Below, piece by piece: positions 11,675 to 23,690 of a DNA stretch of 64,000 bases. The notes beneath the pieces were generated by a model. That model was not told the origin of the DNA, searched no databases, and was given only the letters and a program-made list of their open reading frames with translations. Source of the DNA: Magnolia sinica (taxonomy: Eukaryota; Streptophyta; Magnoliopsida; Magnoliales; Magnoliaceae). Every line of letters starts with the position of its first letter. Position 1 is the first letter of the stretch. The position numbers and the translations under genes were made by a program. The stretch spans positions 81,124,862 to 81,188,861 of the forward strand of contig NC_080584.1 in assembly GCF_029962835.1 (NCBI RefSeq). The letters run 5' to 3'.

Positions 11675-12114
11675 GACAAGTAGAAGTTCATAGAATTTTC
11701 AATTTTAGTATGGGGACATTTTTTAGCCATTTCAACCGGTCGAGGGATGAGGAAATTTGCATTTTTTTTTAGAAGTTGTTTCCTTATTCGATTAGGCTCT
11801 TTGATTACATTTTACAGATTTGTTTAGGGTTAATTATTTAAGGATGCAAAAACTCATTTTTTTTATTCATTCAATTAATAAAATTCTCAAAATTATTTTA
11901 TTTTTCTTGTAAATTCGAGAAATCTCCCTTGTGGATTTAAGAAGACCTTATAAATTCAAGGCGTTTATCAATAGAGGAAGGCGGTGATTGACCTCATCGC
12001 ATCCTTATAAATTCAAGGCGTTTATCGTTTACCTGTGTCAGTTGCTATCAGAAAGATGTTTTTCCTCAGATCGGAGGCTACTAATGATGCGTCGGGCATA
12101 ATTCGATGGATAGT

Positions 12115-12817
12115 TGATGTAGAGCGGGTCGCGGATAGTTACATGCCCAAGATGGATTAGAAAAGGCCCGGTCGACGACAGAAGTGATTCAGACCATCAA
12201 ACCTTAAATCAGGCGTATCTTGCAATCCGGAATGAGTTATCTAACGTAAAATATATGATTTTGGGGTAGAATGAGCTACTGAAGCCAACCAACCCTGCTA
12301 CACCGAGTTGCGCAGCCCGGAATTGCAAAATACCCCTGGATCGACGGTCGTTTCACTGTTTTAATTTCGTTTTTACTATAAATAGTAAGTTTTAGTTTGA
12401 TTATAACTCTTCATCCGTTGGGCTTTAGGAGTTGCGCCCAACGTGAAAAGAGCTTAGAATAATTAGGAGAACGGTTTGGTGAAGCCAAATAGGACACTTA
12501 CTATTTTTGGCCGAAAACCTTGCACACTAGTAGACATCACGATCGTCTATAAATAGTAAGTTTACTATTTATAGTAAGTCGCCGATTCTATGAGTTTGAG
12601 TTGTAGTTTGATTCTAATTTCTTTCTCATTGCTTGGTACCCCTATTTAAATAGTTGTGAACTCGTTTTTATTCATCAATTAATCAATTTCAAATTTCTTA
12701 GAATTTATTTCTATTTTCTACTTTCTTTCCTCGTGGATTCGAGAAGTCTCTGTGAGGAGTTCAGAGAAGCTCCGTGGATTCGGAGTAGCTATCCTCATCA
12801 CGTTCATCCCTGCGTCA
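12115..12817 (+). mobile_element. Solo LTR of the 51.8-kb gypsy family, nested
   Basis: It starts TGATGTAGAGCGGG and ends CCTGCGTCA, closely matching both LTRs of the element at 51760-57654. Target-site duplications ATAGT lie at 12110-12114 and 12818-12822. It interrupts the gag of gypsy copy 2; the same site in copy 1, near 5146-5150, is uninterrupted. Confidence 0.95.
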
Positions 12818-12822
12818 ATAGT

Positions 12823-14475
12823 GCTCCAGGAAATTATTATTTAACAGCGGTGACTTTTGACATGGCACAACGAGAGTATCGGCCAGTCATACAAGGGCTA
12901 CAAGCCACCATTAATCACTTGATGAAATTGGACAAATTCATGTTCAAAGCGATGATCCACCTCTGATAGGCACTGAAATTTACAATCGTGCTAATCATAG
13001 GATGATGCCAGCGGTGAATCATATAATCATACCTGAGGATATGAGATCCAACAACAAGGAGATCAGTGACATGATACTCCAACATCCCGAACGAGATAAC
13101 AATTAGGTAGATTGGGCGGATCGGGAATTCAGGAAGAAAGTCAATCTTCTTAACTTCAATGACCAACTCCACGTTGATGACTTTCTCGATTGGCTACTTG
13201 AAGTTAAACGTATCTTCGACTACATGGTAATCGTTGTAGATAAGAAAGTTAAACTTTTGGCTTACAAGTTGTAGGGTGGAGCTTCAACTTGGTATGAACA
13301 GCTTCAACTCAAGTGGACGAGACAAATGAAGGCGTCAATCTCCACGTGGCCACGAATGAAGCAATTCTTGGGTGTACGATTCCTTCCCAATGGTTACGAT
13401 CACGTATTGTTTCAATAATACAAAAATTATCAGCATGGTAGACAATAAGTGATGAGTTATGCAAAGAATTCACATTGTTTGTTGACGAGAGGCGACCTAG
13501 TCAAGACGAAGTCGCGACAGACCACTAGAATATAAGTAGTGTACGTGCGACCCCTATGGAAACGAGGAACCAACCTAAGACTTCTAAAGTGAAGGGGCAG
13601 TATCTCATAACCGAACAGAATTTCATCAAACAATCTGTGAAGACAGAAGATGTATATACATTAGTTGAAAGGGACAAAGATGTGGAGCTTGTGAACATAC
13701 CAAAGAATCTAATTAATATTATTATTACAGGAGTTCAAGGCAATTGTGCCTGATGAACTTTCTAAGGAATTGCCTCTCATACGAGTTATACGAAACCACA
13801 TTGATATTGTCCCAGGAGCAAGTTTGCTTAATTGCCCATATTATCAAAAAGATTGTAGGATCTTACAGGCACAAGCAAAGGAACTGACCCATAAAAGTCA
13901 AGTCAATGAGAGTGATTACATGTATTGTGCCAACTCATGAGTCTAATGTCAAAGGTAAGGAAGAGGCTAACGAACATTGGCGCCAAAATGTGTTTCAAGT
14001 GGATGATAATGTACTAGTTCACTTGCATGAGAAAAATATTCCAATTGCGATGTATAACAAGTTGATGAATAAGAATATTGGCCATGTTCTGATCATTAAG
14101 AAAATCAACAATAACGCCTTTGTTCTTAATCTTCTAGAGGGCATGGAGATCTCAAGGACTTTCAATGTAGTAAACCAGTATAAGTATTGTGAACTAGGTC
14201 TGTTGAAGAACCTGAGGAAATTGAACACATATCGTGAACCAAACTCAATGACGAGTTTTTTTTTTTTTCAAGTGAAGGGGTCTGATATAGGACGTGGATT
14301 AAGCACATTCCTAACACACATGGATCGAAAAAAGCCCAAGGAGAAATTATCAAAATTCGGCATATTTCGATCGGTCAACAGATTTGGTCAACAAATCAAA
14401 ATCCTAATAGAAATTTCAAATTGCTTACTGGTTAATTTCTACCGATTTAGACAACAGGTCAATAGATCGGGTTGA
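12823..14475 (+). pseudogene. Gag-pol remnant of gypsy copy 2
   Basis: After the nested LTR, gag scraps continue (about 12860-13540). A protease-to-RT linker piece (13556-13750, with ASKVKG-like and NIPKNL words) and the start of the RT region with NHIDIVPGASL (13746-13880) follow, then the integrase C-terminus (13980-14230, NKNIGHVLI and NNNAFVLNLLEGM). The RT, RNase H and integrase cores are deleted. The final frame runs across the 3' LTR start at 14283 without a stop until 14475. Confidence 0.77.
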
Positions 14476-14818
14476 CATGTCGAAATTCACAGAATTTTCA
14501 GTTTTAGTCTCTAGACATTTTTTAGCCATTTTGACAGGTCAACAACAGGTCGACGAATGTGGAAATTAATTTATGACTTTTTTAGAATTTATTTCCTTAT
14601 TCGATTAGGACTCTTTAATTATATTTTAAGACTTTGTTTAAGGTTATTTAAGGATTTAAAAACTCATTCTTTATTCATTCAATCAATAAAATTATCAAAA
14701 ATTATTTTATTTTATTTCTCTCGTTTTGTCTTGTAGATTCAAGAGAACCTTATGGATTCATGGTGTTTACCGACCGAGGAAGATGGTGATTGACTTCATC
14801 ACATCCTCCCCTTCGTCA
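14283..14818 (+). mobile_element. 3' LTR of gypsy copy 2
   Basis: It starts TGATATAGG after a T-run and AAGTGAAGGGGTC, and aligns with 6107-6643. Its downstream flank also matches copy 1. Confidence 0.8.
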
Positions 14819-15525
14819 TAGATGGTCCATAACAATGATCGTGTTTATCAAGTATTATTAATAGGGACCATCTAATTTTTGAACGATTAGGATTGTCCAA
14901 TCAAACCACAATGAGAAGGATGGTCTGTATGGTCCATAACTATGTAGGCACCCTCTTATTATAATCATCATGGTTATCTATTTCCTTAGCCATTGAACGA
15001 ATTGTTTGAACTAACTGATCAAAGTGATTTTTGCTAGGCCGTATAGGCAATTAAACGTGGACCCTGGCTACTATCACTATGTACAACGGACATGCGTGTA
15101 TCTGGGCCAAAATAGGACTACGAACTTGCAGTCTTTGTTATAAGAACCATTTTAATCCTCCTGTATGCATGTAGCATATGTTAGGTCAATCCATATATTC
15201 CACGAAATCTGTAGGTCGAATGTGGATGAAACATGGCCCAATAATTCCACTGATCAAATGATTTGAACCGTTCAAGCTTTTGCTATCAAATGAATGGCTA
15301 GAAATAAATGGTTTCATGAAATATCCACCTTAATATGGATTTGGGGAGAGGAGGTAGAGAGAAAGAGATAACAATTTTAAAAAAAAAGCAGAATTCCATA
15401 AGCCCATGACTGCTCATTAAAGAGTTCGTGACATTGCTATTACATCCAATGAAATCTTGATTAGAGAGAAATTGAATTCTCTCCATTTATTCATACATAT
15501 ATAGTTTCCATTAAATAAAACGAAC
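14819..15525. other. Spacer 3' of LysM copy 2
   Basis: Counterpart of 6644-7324. No gene seen. Confidence 0.55.
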
Positions 15526-17130
15526 TCAGTTCACTGATCCATCCACGCAGAGCCACTGGCCCACAAAGAGAGCATCGCAGTTGAGATTGGGGTTGAGATC
15601 ACTGAAGAATTCAGTGGTCAGATTGAACAATTGCCTGACCCCGAAGCATGTATCATCCGTTCGTACTCCAAACACCGATTCGCATTCTGGGACGGCATCC
15701 GTGGCTCCAAACCCAACTAATTCATTGAAAAATTAGAGGAAGACATTGATTAGTACTTAAACAATATGGTGTTTGATTACTATTAAAGTTATTCTTAGGA
15801 ATTCAGTTAGTGTTTGGATACTGGGAAGAGAAATAATTGGGAAGCAACGCATCTTTTACCCTTTTAAAAAATATAATTATTGGATGGAAACATATTTTTT
15901 AAAATTTTGTAACTGATATTAAAGGTGAAAATATCAAAAGGACTAATTCTGAGAATTAGATTTACACCTCTTCCCATTATCCAAATACAAATTCAGCTCC
16001 TCACTAATAGAGTCCATTTCCAAAGGTTTTCCGATATATCCACAAGCAAGGATGAGTGGGAGCCCCATCCATCCACTAGCGTACAAGCACATGTGCCCAT
16101 GTTGAAATGGGTGTAAGATAATTAGTTCTTCTAAGTCAACTGTCAAAATGTCAGGAACTTTCACACCCTAGATGTGCCACAATATTGCACAAAGTGCACC
16201 CTTTGTTATGTGTGATGTGGCCCCAGCTAATGTGTGTAATATGGCCTGATTTTTAAGATAGATACACATACATGAGGCTGTGTTTGTGCAGGTAGATGCA
16301 TGCATGTGTGTGTGTGTGTGTTTGTGTACACGTGTGTGTGTGTGTGGAGAGAGTGGTGCTCATGCCCAACAAGTGATGTCAAACTAGTTGTGTATTAGGC
16401 CCAGTATGGTGTTTGTATAACATCCCACCATGAAAATGGGATGCCTCAAAGAACAAGTCAATCATACTATAACAGATGGCCCCGCCATCAGAAACAATGA
16501 ACTACCGCTCAAAAGCCTTCACATTCATATGGATCCCATCTAATTGTTAGATCGAACTAATTTTCGGGGCATTCCATTTTCATTATTGGGGGTACCATGG
16601 TGGAAAGATAATGTAGGACAATTAACCACTTACTTTAAAAGCTTGAGCCGATAGAGCATGGTGAATCAATCCCTTTATCTCATATCTCAAGCCCCACATC
16701 CTATAGGTTAGGACCTCGGCCAAACTCCCCTCAAGAAGCCTCACTTCACAAGGGTGGGGCCCACCTTGCATGGGCCACCCACCTCGAATGTGCCCCTGCA
16801 TCTCACAGGCCACCCCACTCGATCCTGATATGAAAATGCTCAGGCATTAAAAGGTGAGGTAGCATACAAACACCACAATTGGGTCCTACACACCAAGTAG
16901 TTGGATGTTTAACTAGCTGTGTGGGAGCATCTGTTATGTGTGTGCGTCTACACTAAAAGGGTTGGCCCTTAAAACAACCTGACCCATCTGAGTTGCATCC
17001 CTACCCAACCCTTCCTGATTAAATATTATCTGTCATACAACGTACCTTGAACCATGGAAATGATGAGAAGAAAGGAGAGCATCAAAACCAAATGGAGAAA
17101 AATGACACTTTTGCTGTTTTCCTGAGCCAT
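15526..17130 (-). CDS. Secreted LysM-domain peptide, copy 2 (2 exons)
   Basis: Tandem paralogue of the gene at 7325-8840, again 91 residues. Exon 1 is complement(17046..17130), exon 2 complement(15526..15716), with an intron of 1329 bp (donor GTACGT, acceptor AG) in the same phase. The signal segment is hydrophobic (LVLMLSFLLIIS), followed by the LysM core with Cys40, 52, 75 and 85. It differs from copy 1 at a few residues: K7, I10, V27, A33, S67, D76 and G81. Copy 2 keeps the family-typical NCDALFVGQWLC, so it may be the less altered copy. The TATA box at 17214-17221 is conserved. Likely role: an extracellular glycan-binding peptide, inferred from the domain only. Confidence 0.87.
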
Positions 17131-17213
17131 GTCTCTCCCTTTTATTTTTCCCTAATACTAGAATTAGAAGATCTCTCTCTCTTTCTTGGGAGTAGCTTCT
17201 CTAAGCTCCCCTC

Positions 17214-17221
17214 TATTTATA
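17214..17221 (-). promoter_or_regulatory. TATA box of LysM copy 2
   Basis: TATAAATA on the minus strand, 84 bp above the ATG, with a CT/GA-rich leader as in copy 1. Confidence 0.65.
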
Positions 17222-18470
17222 ATAGAAAGAGAACGAAAGAGGCTTACATAAAAGTCATAAAATCGATATTATCAGTGTTTTTTTACTAAGAGGCCGGCTT
17301 CTACATATCTTTCTTTCCAAAACATTTTATCCATGATAAATGTTCCATGCTCTCTTGCAGAACTTTAAGTTATATTGCTTGTAGTTTGACTGGGACATTT
17401 GGACAGTCCAATCGATCAATCTGGAGCATTCATTAGGTTTAATGCAAATTTTTTCATGGGTCACCACCAAAAAATAAAAACTCCTAGCGGTCTGATGGTT
17501 CAATCTAATATTAACTGGACCTTATCTTTTATAAAATTTGTTTTCTAAGCCATGGTTGGGATTGTTAGAATTTTTTCTTTCTTTCTTTCTTAGGAATGCT
17601 TTTAGAACAATCAGCATAACACCCAGAAAAATGGGTGGTTTAAATTATCGATTGGACCTATTTTATAGAAACACAATCTTGACCGTCCATTTTATAGGCC
17701 ATTGGTCGGAGGCCTAGAATAATCCAATTCATTAAAATTTTGCATGGTAACCTTAACATGTGTGCCCCACGTAATGGACAGTCCGGATTGATCAATTGGG
17801 TTGTCCAACGGGACCAAGGCATAGGCGCACTGTAAAACTTAAGTGTGCTCTGATCTTCTCTCTGTAACTTTATTCATGATTTTATATATATAGTATCAGG
17901 CCGGCTAATCCGGACTAGTTACGTACTTCTTTAGGGGAACACGCCGGTGGTACTCAGTACCACAGTAACCTACGGTGGTACAGGATGAAAATGGGGCCCA
18001 CCTGATGTATTAATGACACCCAACCTGTACATCAGATATGTGGATTGACTGCGACCTCGACTGCAGGAAGTGGGAAGCTAGGTGGAGCCCAGTTTGTGAG
18101 AAATCCTCTCCACAATCCATCCATTTTACCAGCTCATGTAAGGACATGAGACCAAAAGTAAGCCTAATCAAAACTCAGGTAGGCCACATGACTGGAAATA
18201 GTAGGGATTGAATGCCTACTATTGAAACATTGGCCTCGTAAGTTTTGTATACAGTTAATAATTTTGTGTTTTCAGTTTATCTCAGTTCAGAATGACCTTC
18301 TGAGCAGTTTGGATGGCGCATTAACATCAAGGTGGAACCCGAGAAGGTTTCAACAGTACGCTCTCCACTTTTTCCTTGTCGTCCAGCCCACTTAAGTCTT
18401 GGGTCACATTACTTTTGGGCCCATGTCCTGATCATGGACTCCAAATCCAGCCAGGTGGATGTAACCGGAT
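17222..18470. other. Upstream region of LysM copy 2
   Basis: Shared with 8935-9630 and 10236-10740 of unit 1, the part after 17940 being GTGGGCCC-type repeat. No gene seen. Confidence 0.55.
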
Positions 18471-18846
18471 GTAAATGCACATACTTATTTTTTGATGCAT
18501 GTATCACTCATTTTTTCTACATATATGTTTCTTACATTTATTTCAAATGGATACTTGACAAGAGAATACATACAAGATATCTAAAGAGACATGGGGAGAT
18601 GCTATCAGAATTTCAACATAAACATTTAAATGAAAACATAAAAGTATTACATGTTATTCGGTCTTAGATGAGTGACTAATTAGTTAGTTAGATGGATATA
18701 CCATTAAGTATTACAATCTAACAGATCCCGCTCTGTTGTAAGACATTATGGTTCATGATGGATCCGGTTGTTTAAGTTTTGTGTCAATTTTCAGACATTA
18801 GAATCTAACAATCTACATGTATATAGATACCATGTCTTAGGATAAT
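18471..18846. other. AT-rich spacer, nothing recognised
   Basis: No repeat or coding signal was identified between the end of the duplicated unit and the transposase remnant. Confidence 0.5.
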
Positions 18847-20768
18847 TTGCAAAGTTTCCCTTCTACCACTCCGAGACTAGAGAACATTCCTGCATCATCG
18901 ACGATACCTACGGCATCTACTCTAGAGTCGACACCTGCTGCCGCTTCTTCCCACTCTAGACCCCCACCCTCTTACACTACTTCATCTAATGAGACGCATC
19001 GCCATATTCATGAGTTTAAATTTCTTGGGCAGCCAGTTAGGGAAAATGCGTTAGAGTTTGTGATGCAAATTGGTTAGTACGCAATGGCTAATATCTCTCC
19101 ATTATATCCATTATGGAAAGAAAATTGGATGTGCCATTGATTTAATTTGGTGTCTTACTTAGATAATTAACGTTTCAAAGACTCTATTAGGGTCTTCAAT
19201 GCATTTGTTTTGACTTGTAGAATTATTTTTTATTTAAAAAATATGAAAGATGTTTAATTTATCTTAGTACCTCATATTCTTCATAGTCTCACTATGATGT
19301 GTTAAAGGAATACCAGGAATTTGTGTTAAAGAAAATTGGTAAAGCCTGAAAATACTAGAAATTCATATTAGCAAAGATTATCAGGATTATCAGGAATCCG
19401 ATAATACTAACACAAAGCGAAAAGCAAATAAATGAAATAAGTGAATGAAGTAAGATAATTGGGAGAAGTTCATCAACATGAGATCAATGCCAGTCCCAAA
19501 ATATGAGTGTGAAATTCAAGGACTTTCGCACCAGGATAAAATCCCTACACACTAGGGTAAGGAAGGGTGTGGCGTTTAGAGTTGAAGAGTTGGTAAATTT
19601 CTAACAAATATTAGTTAATAATTTCCAATAGATACTTTATTGTAAATTAGGGCTTATATGTCTACTTTATATTATACAAAAAATAAGTGTAAGATGAATG
19701 GTAGTCCAGCCACTAGGATTGAACTATACATCGATATCTATACTAGGTTCAACGGTTGTGCTTTGACACTTGAGGAGAACACAACCATTGTGAGTGGTCA
19801 TAAAATTATTCCAGTTAAATCCTTGTATAATTATCCAATTTTTTTATATTTTTAATGATTTTTCCAAGAACAATTAAGAAATATCATTGCGGTTGATCCT
19901 ACTTTTGGACAACGAGATTTAGAACAAGATGTCGTTACAATTTGTTGTGCAGCACGCCAACAACGCAATGAACTGAGATCCAATCTCCGGTCTCACCCAC
20001 AAACGATAAATAAAAAGAAATATAAACTAAAAAAAGAAACAAAGCATTCTAAACAAACCACAAGACAAGATATACGTGGAAAAATTCCAACAAGGGTAAA
20101 AAAAACTACGGATGCAAACTTCCACTATGAAGAAAAATGAAGATTATAAGACAATATACTAACATCTCCCTTGGAAGTATAGAGAAAACCCTTTACCCAC
20201 ACTTTAGAATTATTTCTCATACGCTAGAAAAGCAATCGGGACACCTATTTATAGTTTAGGCAACTTCTCTTTCGCACCTCTCCGAAAACCGACTCAAAAA
20301 TCTGTAGTCCGCATCAAATCCGTAAACGAATCTGCGTAACCTCGACTGGTCGAGCAGGCTGCTCAACCGGTCGAGCAGACACTCGACCGGTCGAGTATGG
20401 GCCACGACCGATCGAGCACCTTGGAACTCAAAACCTAATGTTCGTTGGACTTTGAGTCGAGCAAGGCACTCGACTGGTCGAGCGGCCCCCAGATGTGGCT
20501 CCACATCTTAACACAATATCTTTGGAACATATGCTAAATGACGAGTTGGGGGTATGGGAGGGGAGACACAATGAGTGAGTTGCGTCATACAGCTCCTCTC
20601 CGTAATGAAATGGAGACGATAAAGAGTTGGTTCTTATATTTAACTCAACAAGTGCAAACGATGACAAGGGAGATGACATTAAGGAGGCAATTGTCCACAG
20701 GGTCATCCGCTATGTCGACCATGGATTCTTTTCAATTAAGAATCGAAGTATGTATTCCCAAATGGTGA
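18847..20768 (+). pseudogene. En/Spm (CACTA) transposase remnant, split
   Basis: The Ser/Thr/Pro-rich piece at 18847-19077 may be the upstream part. The segment at 19658-19855 (KNKCKMNGSPATRIELYI, then YTRFNGCAL) resembles the plant En/Spm-type transposase domain (Transposase_24, PF03004), which carries a TxxELF...THTR-like motif. After a 571-bp solo LTR, 20538-20768 continues with a Gly-rich word (SWGYGRG) and a helix (LRNEMETIKSWFLYL) of coiled-coil type, as this family has. Stops and frameshifts disrupt it throughout. Family assignment rests on short motifs, so it is moderately sure. Confidence 0.55.
19943..20513. mobile_element. Solo LTR with TCGA-palindrome cluster
   Basis: It starts TGTTGTGCAGC and ends CATCTTAACA, with possible target-site duplications CAATT (19938-19942) and CAATA (20514-20518). 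About six copies of words like CTCGACCGGTCGAG lie at 20343-20485. The superfamily and orientation are unclear. Confidence 0.6.
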
Positions 20769-21999
20769 GCGGAGAAAGAACCAATGTCGTCTCCCTCCCC
20801 TCACTAGAGATCGACAGTAGGTGCTTCTTGAATAACTTTCGTATGACTAAACTTTTGTTATAGGATACATGGTTAATAGCAAGTCCCCTAATCCAATTTA
20901 CGATGATATCTACATCGAGGAGATCTTCAACCACAGTATGGAGATAGAAGACAGTGATCTACCTAAGGAGATGAAGTTTGCAGATGTTCATATGATCCGT
21001 TATTAAGTGGCCATCGAATATGATTCAACTTATTGAGAAATGACATTTTTTTAACTTGTATTTAATTTTTTTTATACTTGTTAGTTGATAGTTGGATATA
21101 TATCATTTTTTGACAATGTGAATTAGAATTGCATGCTTCAATTTGAATGGATTTGTTCACTTTTCATGAATGATTTTTTTACAAATGTTAATTCGGTATA
21201 TTTCGATTTCTACTTTCTCTTTTGCAAGACGTGACTTTGAGATTCTAGCTTTGAATCGCTATCAATTATAATCGTCTTCAAATTGGTAGCCAAAAATTCT
21301 ATATGAATGTCTAGTAAAAGAGAAAAATGAACTACAATGACCTAATCTTATCACTAAAATCAGGTCACTGCACTTCATCACTTTTTTTCAAACAACGGAA
21401 AAAATAAAAATAAAAAATAAAAAACTACTTTCAAGTTTGAATAGTTCTCCGATCTTGAAAACTTTAAGATCGATGAGAGCCTGTGTACAATCTCAAATGG
21501 TATAGGGGAGTTGATGATGGATTTTCCTCAGACGTGTCTCCTGAGTTTTCGACTGATGATTCGAAGCTAGTTACTGGATTTGTAATCAACTTCAAATCAA
21601 CGGGGGAAAATCCTATAGGAATGTTTGGGTAAATTCTACCATCGACTCTCCTATATTATTTGAACTCGTACGCTGGATCTCATCGATCTTACATATTTCA
21701 ATACCATATAACCATTCATACTTGAACATAGTTTTGCGTTGTCGTTTGGGGAAAAGAGATGAATTGTATTGGCATGATCTTATAACAATGATAAGTATGT
21801 AGGCAACTCCCTTGTTCATTATGGAGAGTATGGTCAAAATAAAAATTTATACTCAAATTAACCCTCACCATGAACTAATTATAATGCTAGTTTACATTTT
21901 AATAACATGTTACAAAGTATTGAGAATAATGTTACCTATCCCACTTATTCATAAGGTCAAACTAACCTGGATAAAGGGAAAACACAAATATATATCAAC
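20769..21999. other. AT-rich region, no gene recognised
   Basis: It may hold further transposon remains near 20870-21005, where a short open frame with acidic residues ends in TAA. The words near 21950-21990 resemble the GTGGGCCC-type repeat core. Nothing firm is visible. Confidence 0.45.
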
Positions 22000-22025
22000 T
22001 TGATCTTGGTGGTATCTATGCCCTA

Positions 22026-22175
22026 CACAGTGTCCTGTGGTGAGGCCTACGCAATAACTCAAGGGGAGCATTTGGCGAATCTATCACTTGGGGCAATTGA
22101 ATTCAGTGAGGCCAACGGCGACGGTCGGGATCTAGTAACAGCCAGTGACTCAGATTCAAGCTACCTCTTGCTCAA
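22026..22175 (+). other. Exon-like coding segment, unrecognised
   Basis: A stretch of richer codon-like composition encodes words such as GEAYAITQGEHL and TASDSDSSYLLLK. It is flanked by an acceptor-like CCTACACAG and a donor-like CTCAAG/GTAATT. I recognise no family. With repeat sequence directly upstream, it may be a captured or orphan exon. Confidence 0.35.
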
Positions 22176-23690
22176 GGTAATTGGGGAAGTGTGTATGATT
22201 TCATCTTTTTATTGTTTATGTTGAAATATTGTGTTCATGAATTTTCATTTAATTGAGTTTTCTGTCTGCAAAATATTTGGTTGGAATTAAATGTATTTTG
22301 GAGATCTTGATGCTCCAGCTGTAAAATGTCAGCATTCTTTTACCATTCATCTGGTGAAATCGCATGTCTCTTTAATTGTATTTAGGAGCATTGTTTGGAT
22401 TGAATTGCCTTAATTAATTTGTGAAAATTATTAAATTTTCTGGAAATGACCAAATTGTAATTACTTGAGCATTCTCATTATTAGACCATTTATTTTATAT
22501 TTAGGGCATATTTGATTCTTCAATTTCAACCGAAAATGGTTGTAAATGGGTCAAAATTATTTACTTATGTAATCTGGTTGTCATATCACATGCATTTTAT
22601 TGTAATGATGATTCTATTACATTGTTTGTTTCACCATAAAAACACCCTAAAACCAGTAATTTTGTAAGGTAAAAAAGTAATAATTACGTTTTACTTTATT
22701 GATCCTTTCACAAGTGTATTTGATTCTTGATCTATGAGCAATAATTCCTTACTAAAAAAACACCTAAAATGGTAATAATTGCTCATTTACCTTGCATTTT
22801 AGGGCTTATTTAGAAGCTTGTAAATGGAGGTAAATGGGAAATAGAATTTGAGATAAATGAATTGGGAGTAAATGTCTTTCTTAATTGTGTTTGGATGGAA
22901 ATAAATTAAATGCATTTGAAATCAAAATATTCTAATTGGATAAAAGTAAACGTGAGGAGTTGGAATACATTGGATAATGTATTTGAATGGGAGTTAATAA
23001 AAGGTACTTTAATTATATTATATTTGATTTGATTTGAAAATGAAAAAAAAAAAGTTGATTTTATAGATTTTAGATTGTATAGAATGTGTTTATCAAGTTT
23101 ACGGTGAATTATAGTTATTTTAGATAATATAAAATATGTTTATCAGGCGTACGGGTATACCCATAGCCCCAAGGATCCACAATTCAGCTATTAATTTTCT
23201 ATACGCAAACAAAAATTTACAGCCCAAAACCATCAACTGCATAGATATTTTGACCCAGAACATTAGTTCAATGCCGTTGAATGATATCTTAGAACAACAA
23301 TTGAGAAATGTTGAATTAAACACCACCGAAAAACTCATTCTGGGTTCCCTCCAAGTCGCCAAAAAGTTTTCGAAATCTTGTTCGGTGGTTATGGATTACC
23401 GAGTTTATTCTCTACCGAAAATCTTATTGGAATGCTCGTGCAATCGGACCAACAAAAACTATCAGATGGTTTTGACCCATTGAACTATAGTTTTAATCTT
23501 GAAATTTTGACCATTCTTGACACATATGTCCATTGAATTGCGTAAAACTCAACAGCTATAGACCATCGAATTAAGGCCTTTTTCACGTAAAGAGGCTTGC
23601 TACCGTTAGGTAAGACTTGGATCAAGCATTGGTATTATAGGACCCAGCCCATTTGACAGCCCTACCACAACAGGCACATTGTGGGGTGAC
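22176..23690. other. AT-rich spacer with one unrecognised ORF
   Basis: A 115-codon plus-strand ORF at 23136-23483 has no recognised motif and ordinary AT-rich composition; it is probably chance or an old transposon piece. The rest shows short repeats of TTGATTCTT and AAATGGTAAT-type words. No gene is called. Confidence 0.45.

Larger units (their letters stand above)
11675..14818 (+). mobile_element. Internally deleted Ty3/gypsy element, copy 2
   Basis: Truncated 5' LTR (about 11675-12040), a decayed primer site (TTGCTATCAGAAAG, about 12042-12055), interior, and a 3' LTR from TGATATAGG at 14283 to about 14818. It is the paralogue of 4690-6643 through segmental duplication rather than an independent insertion, because the flanks match too. 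It is split by a nested solo LTR. Confidence 0.83.
11675..18470. repeat. Segmental duplication, copy 2
   Basis: This is the second copy of the unit at 4745-10740, in the same orientation. It is longer because it holds a 703-bp solo LTR and keeps about 0.5 kb more of the gypsy interior, while lacking the hAT MITE. The boundaries are approximate. Confidence 0.9.
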
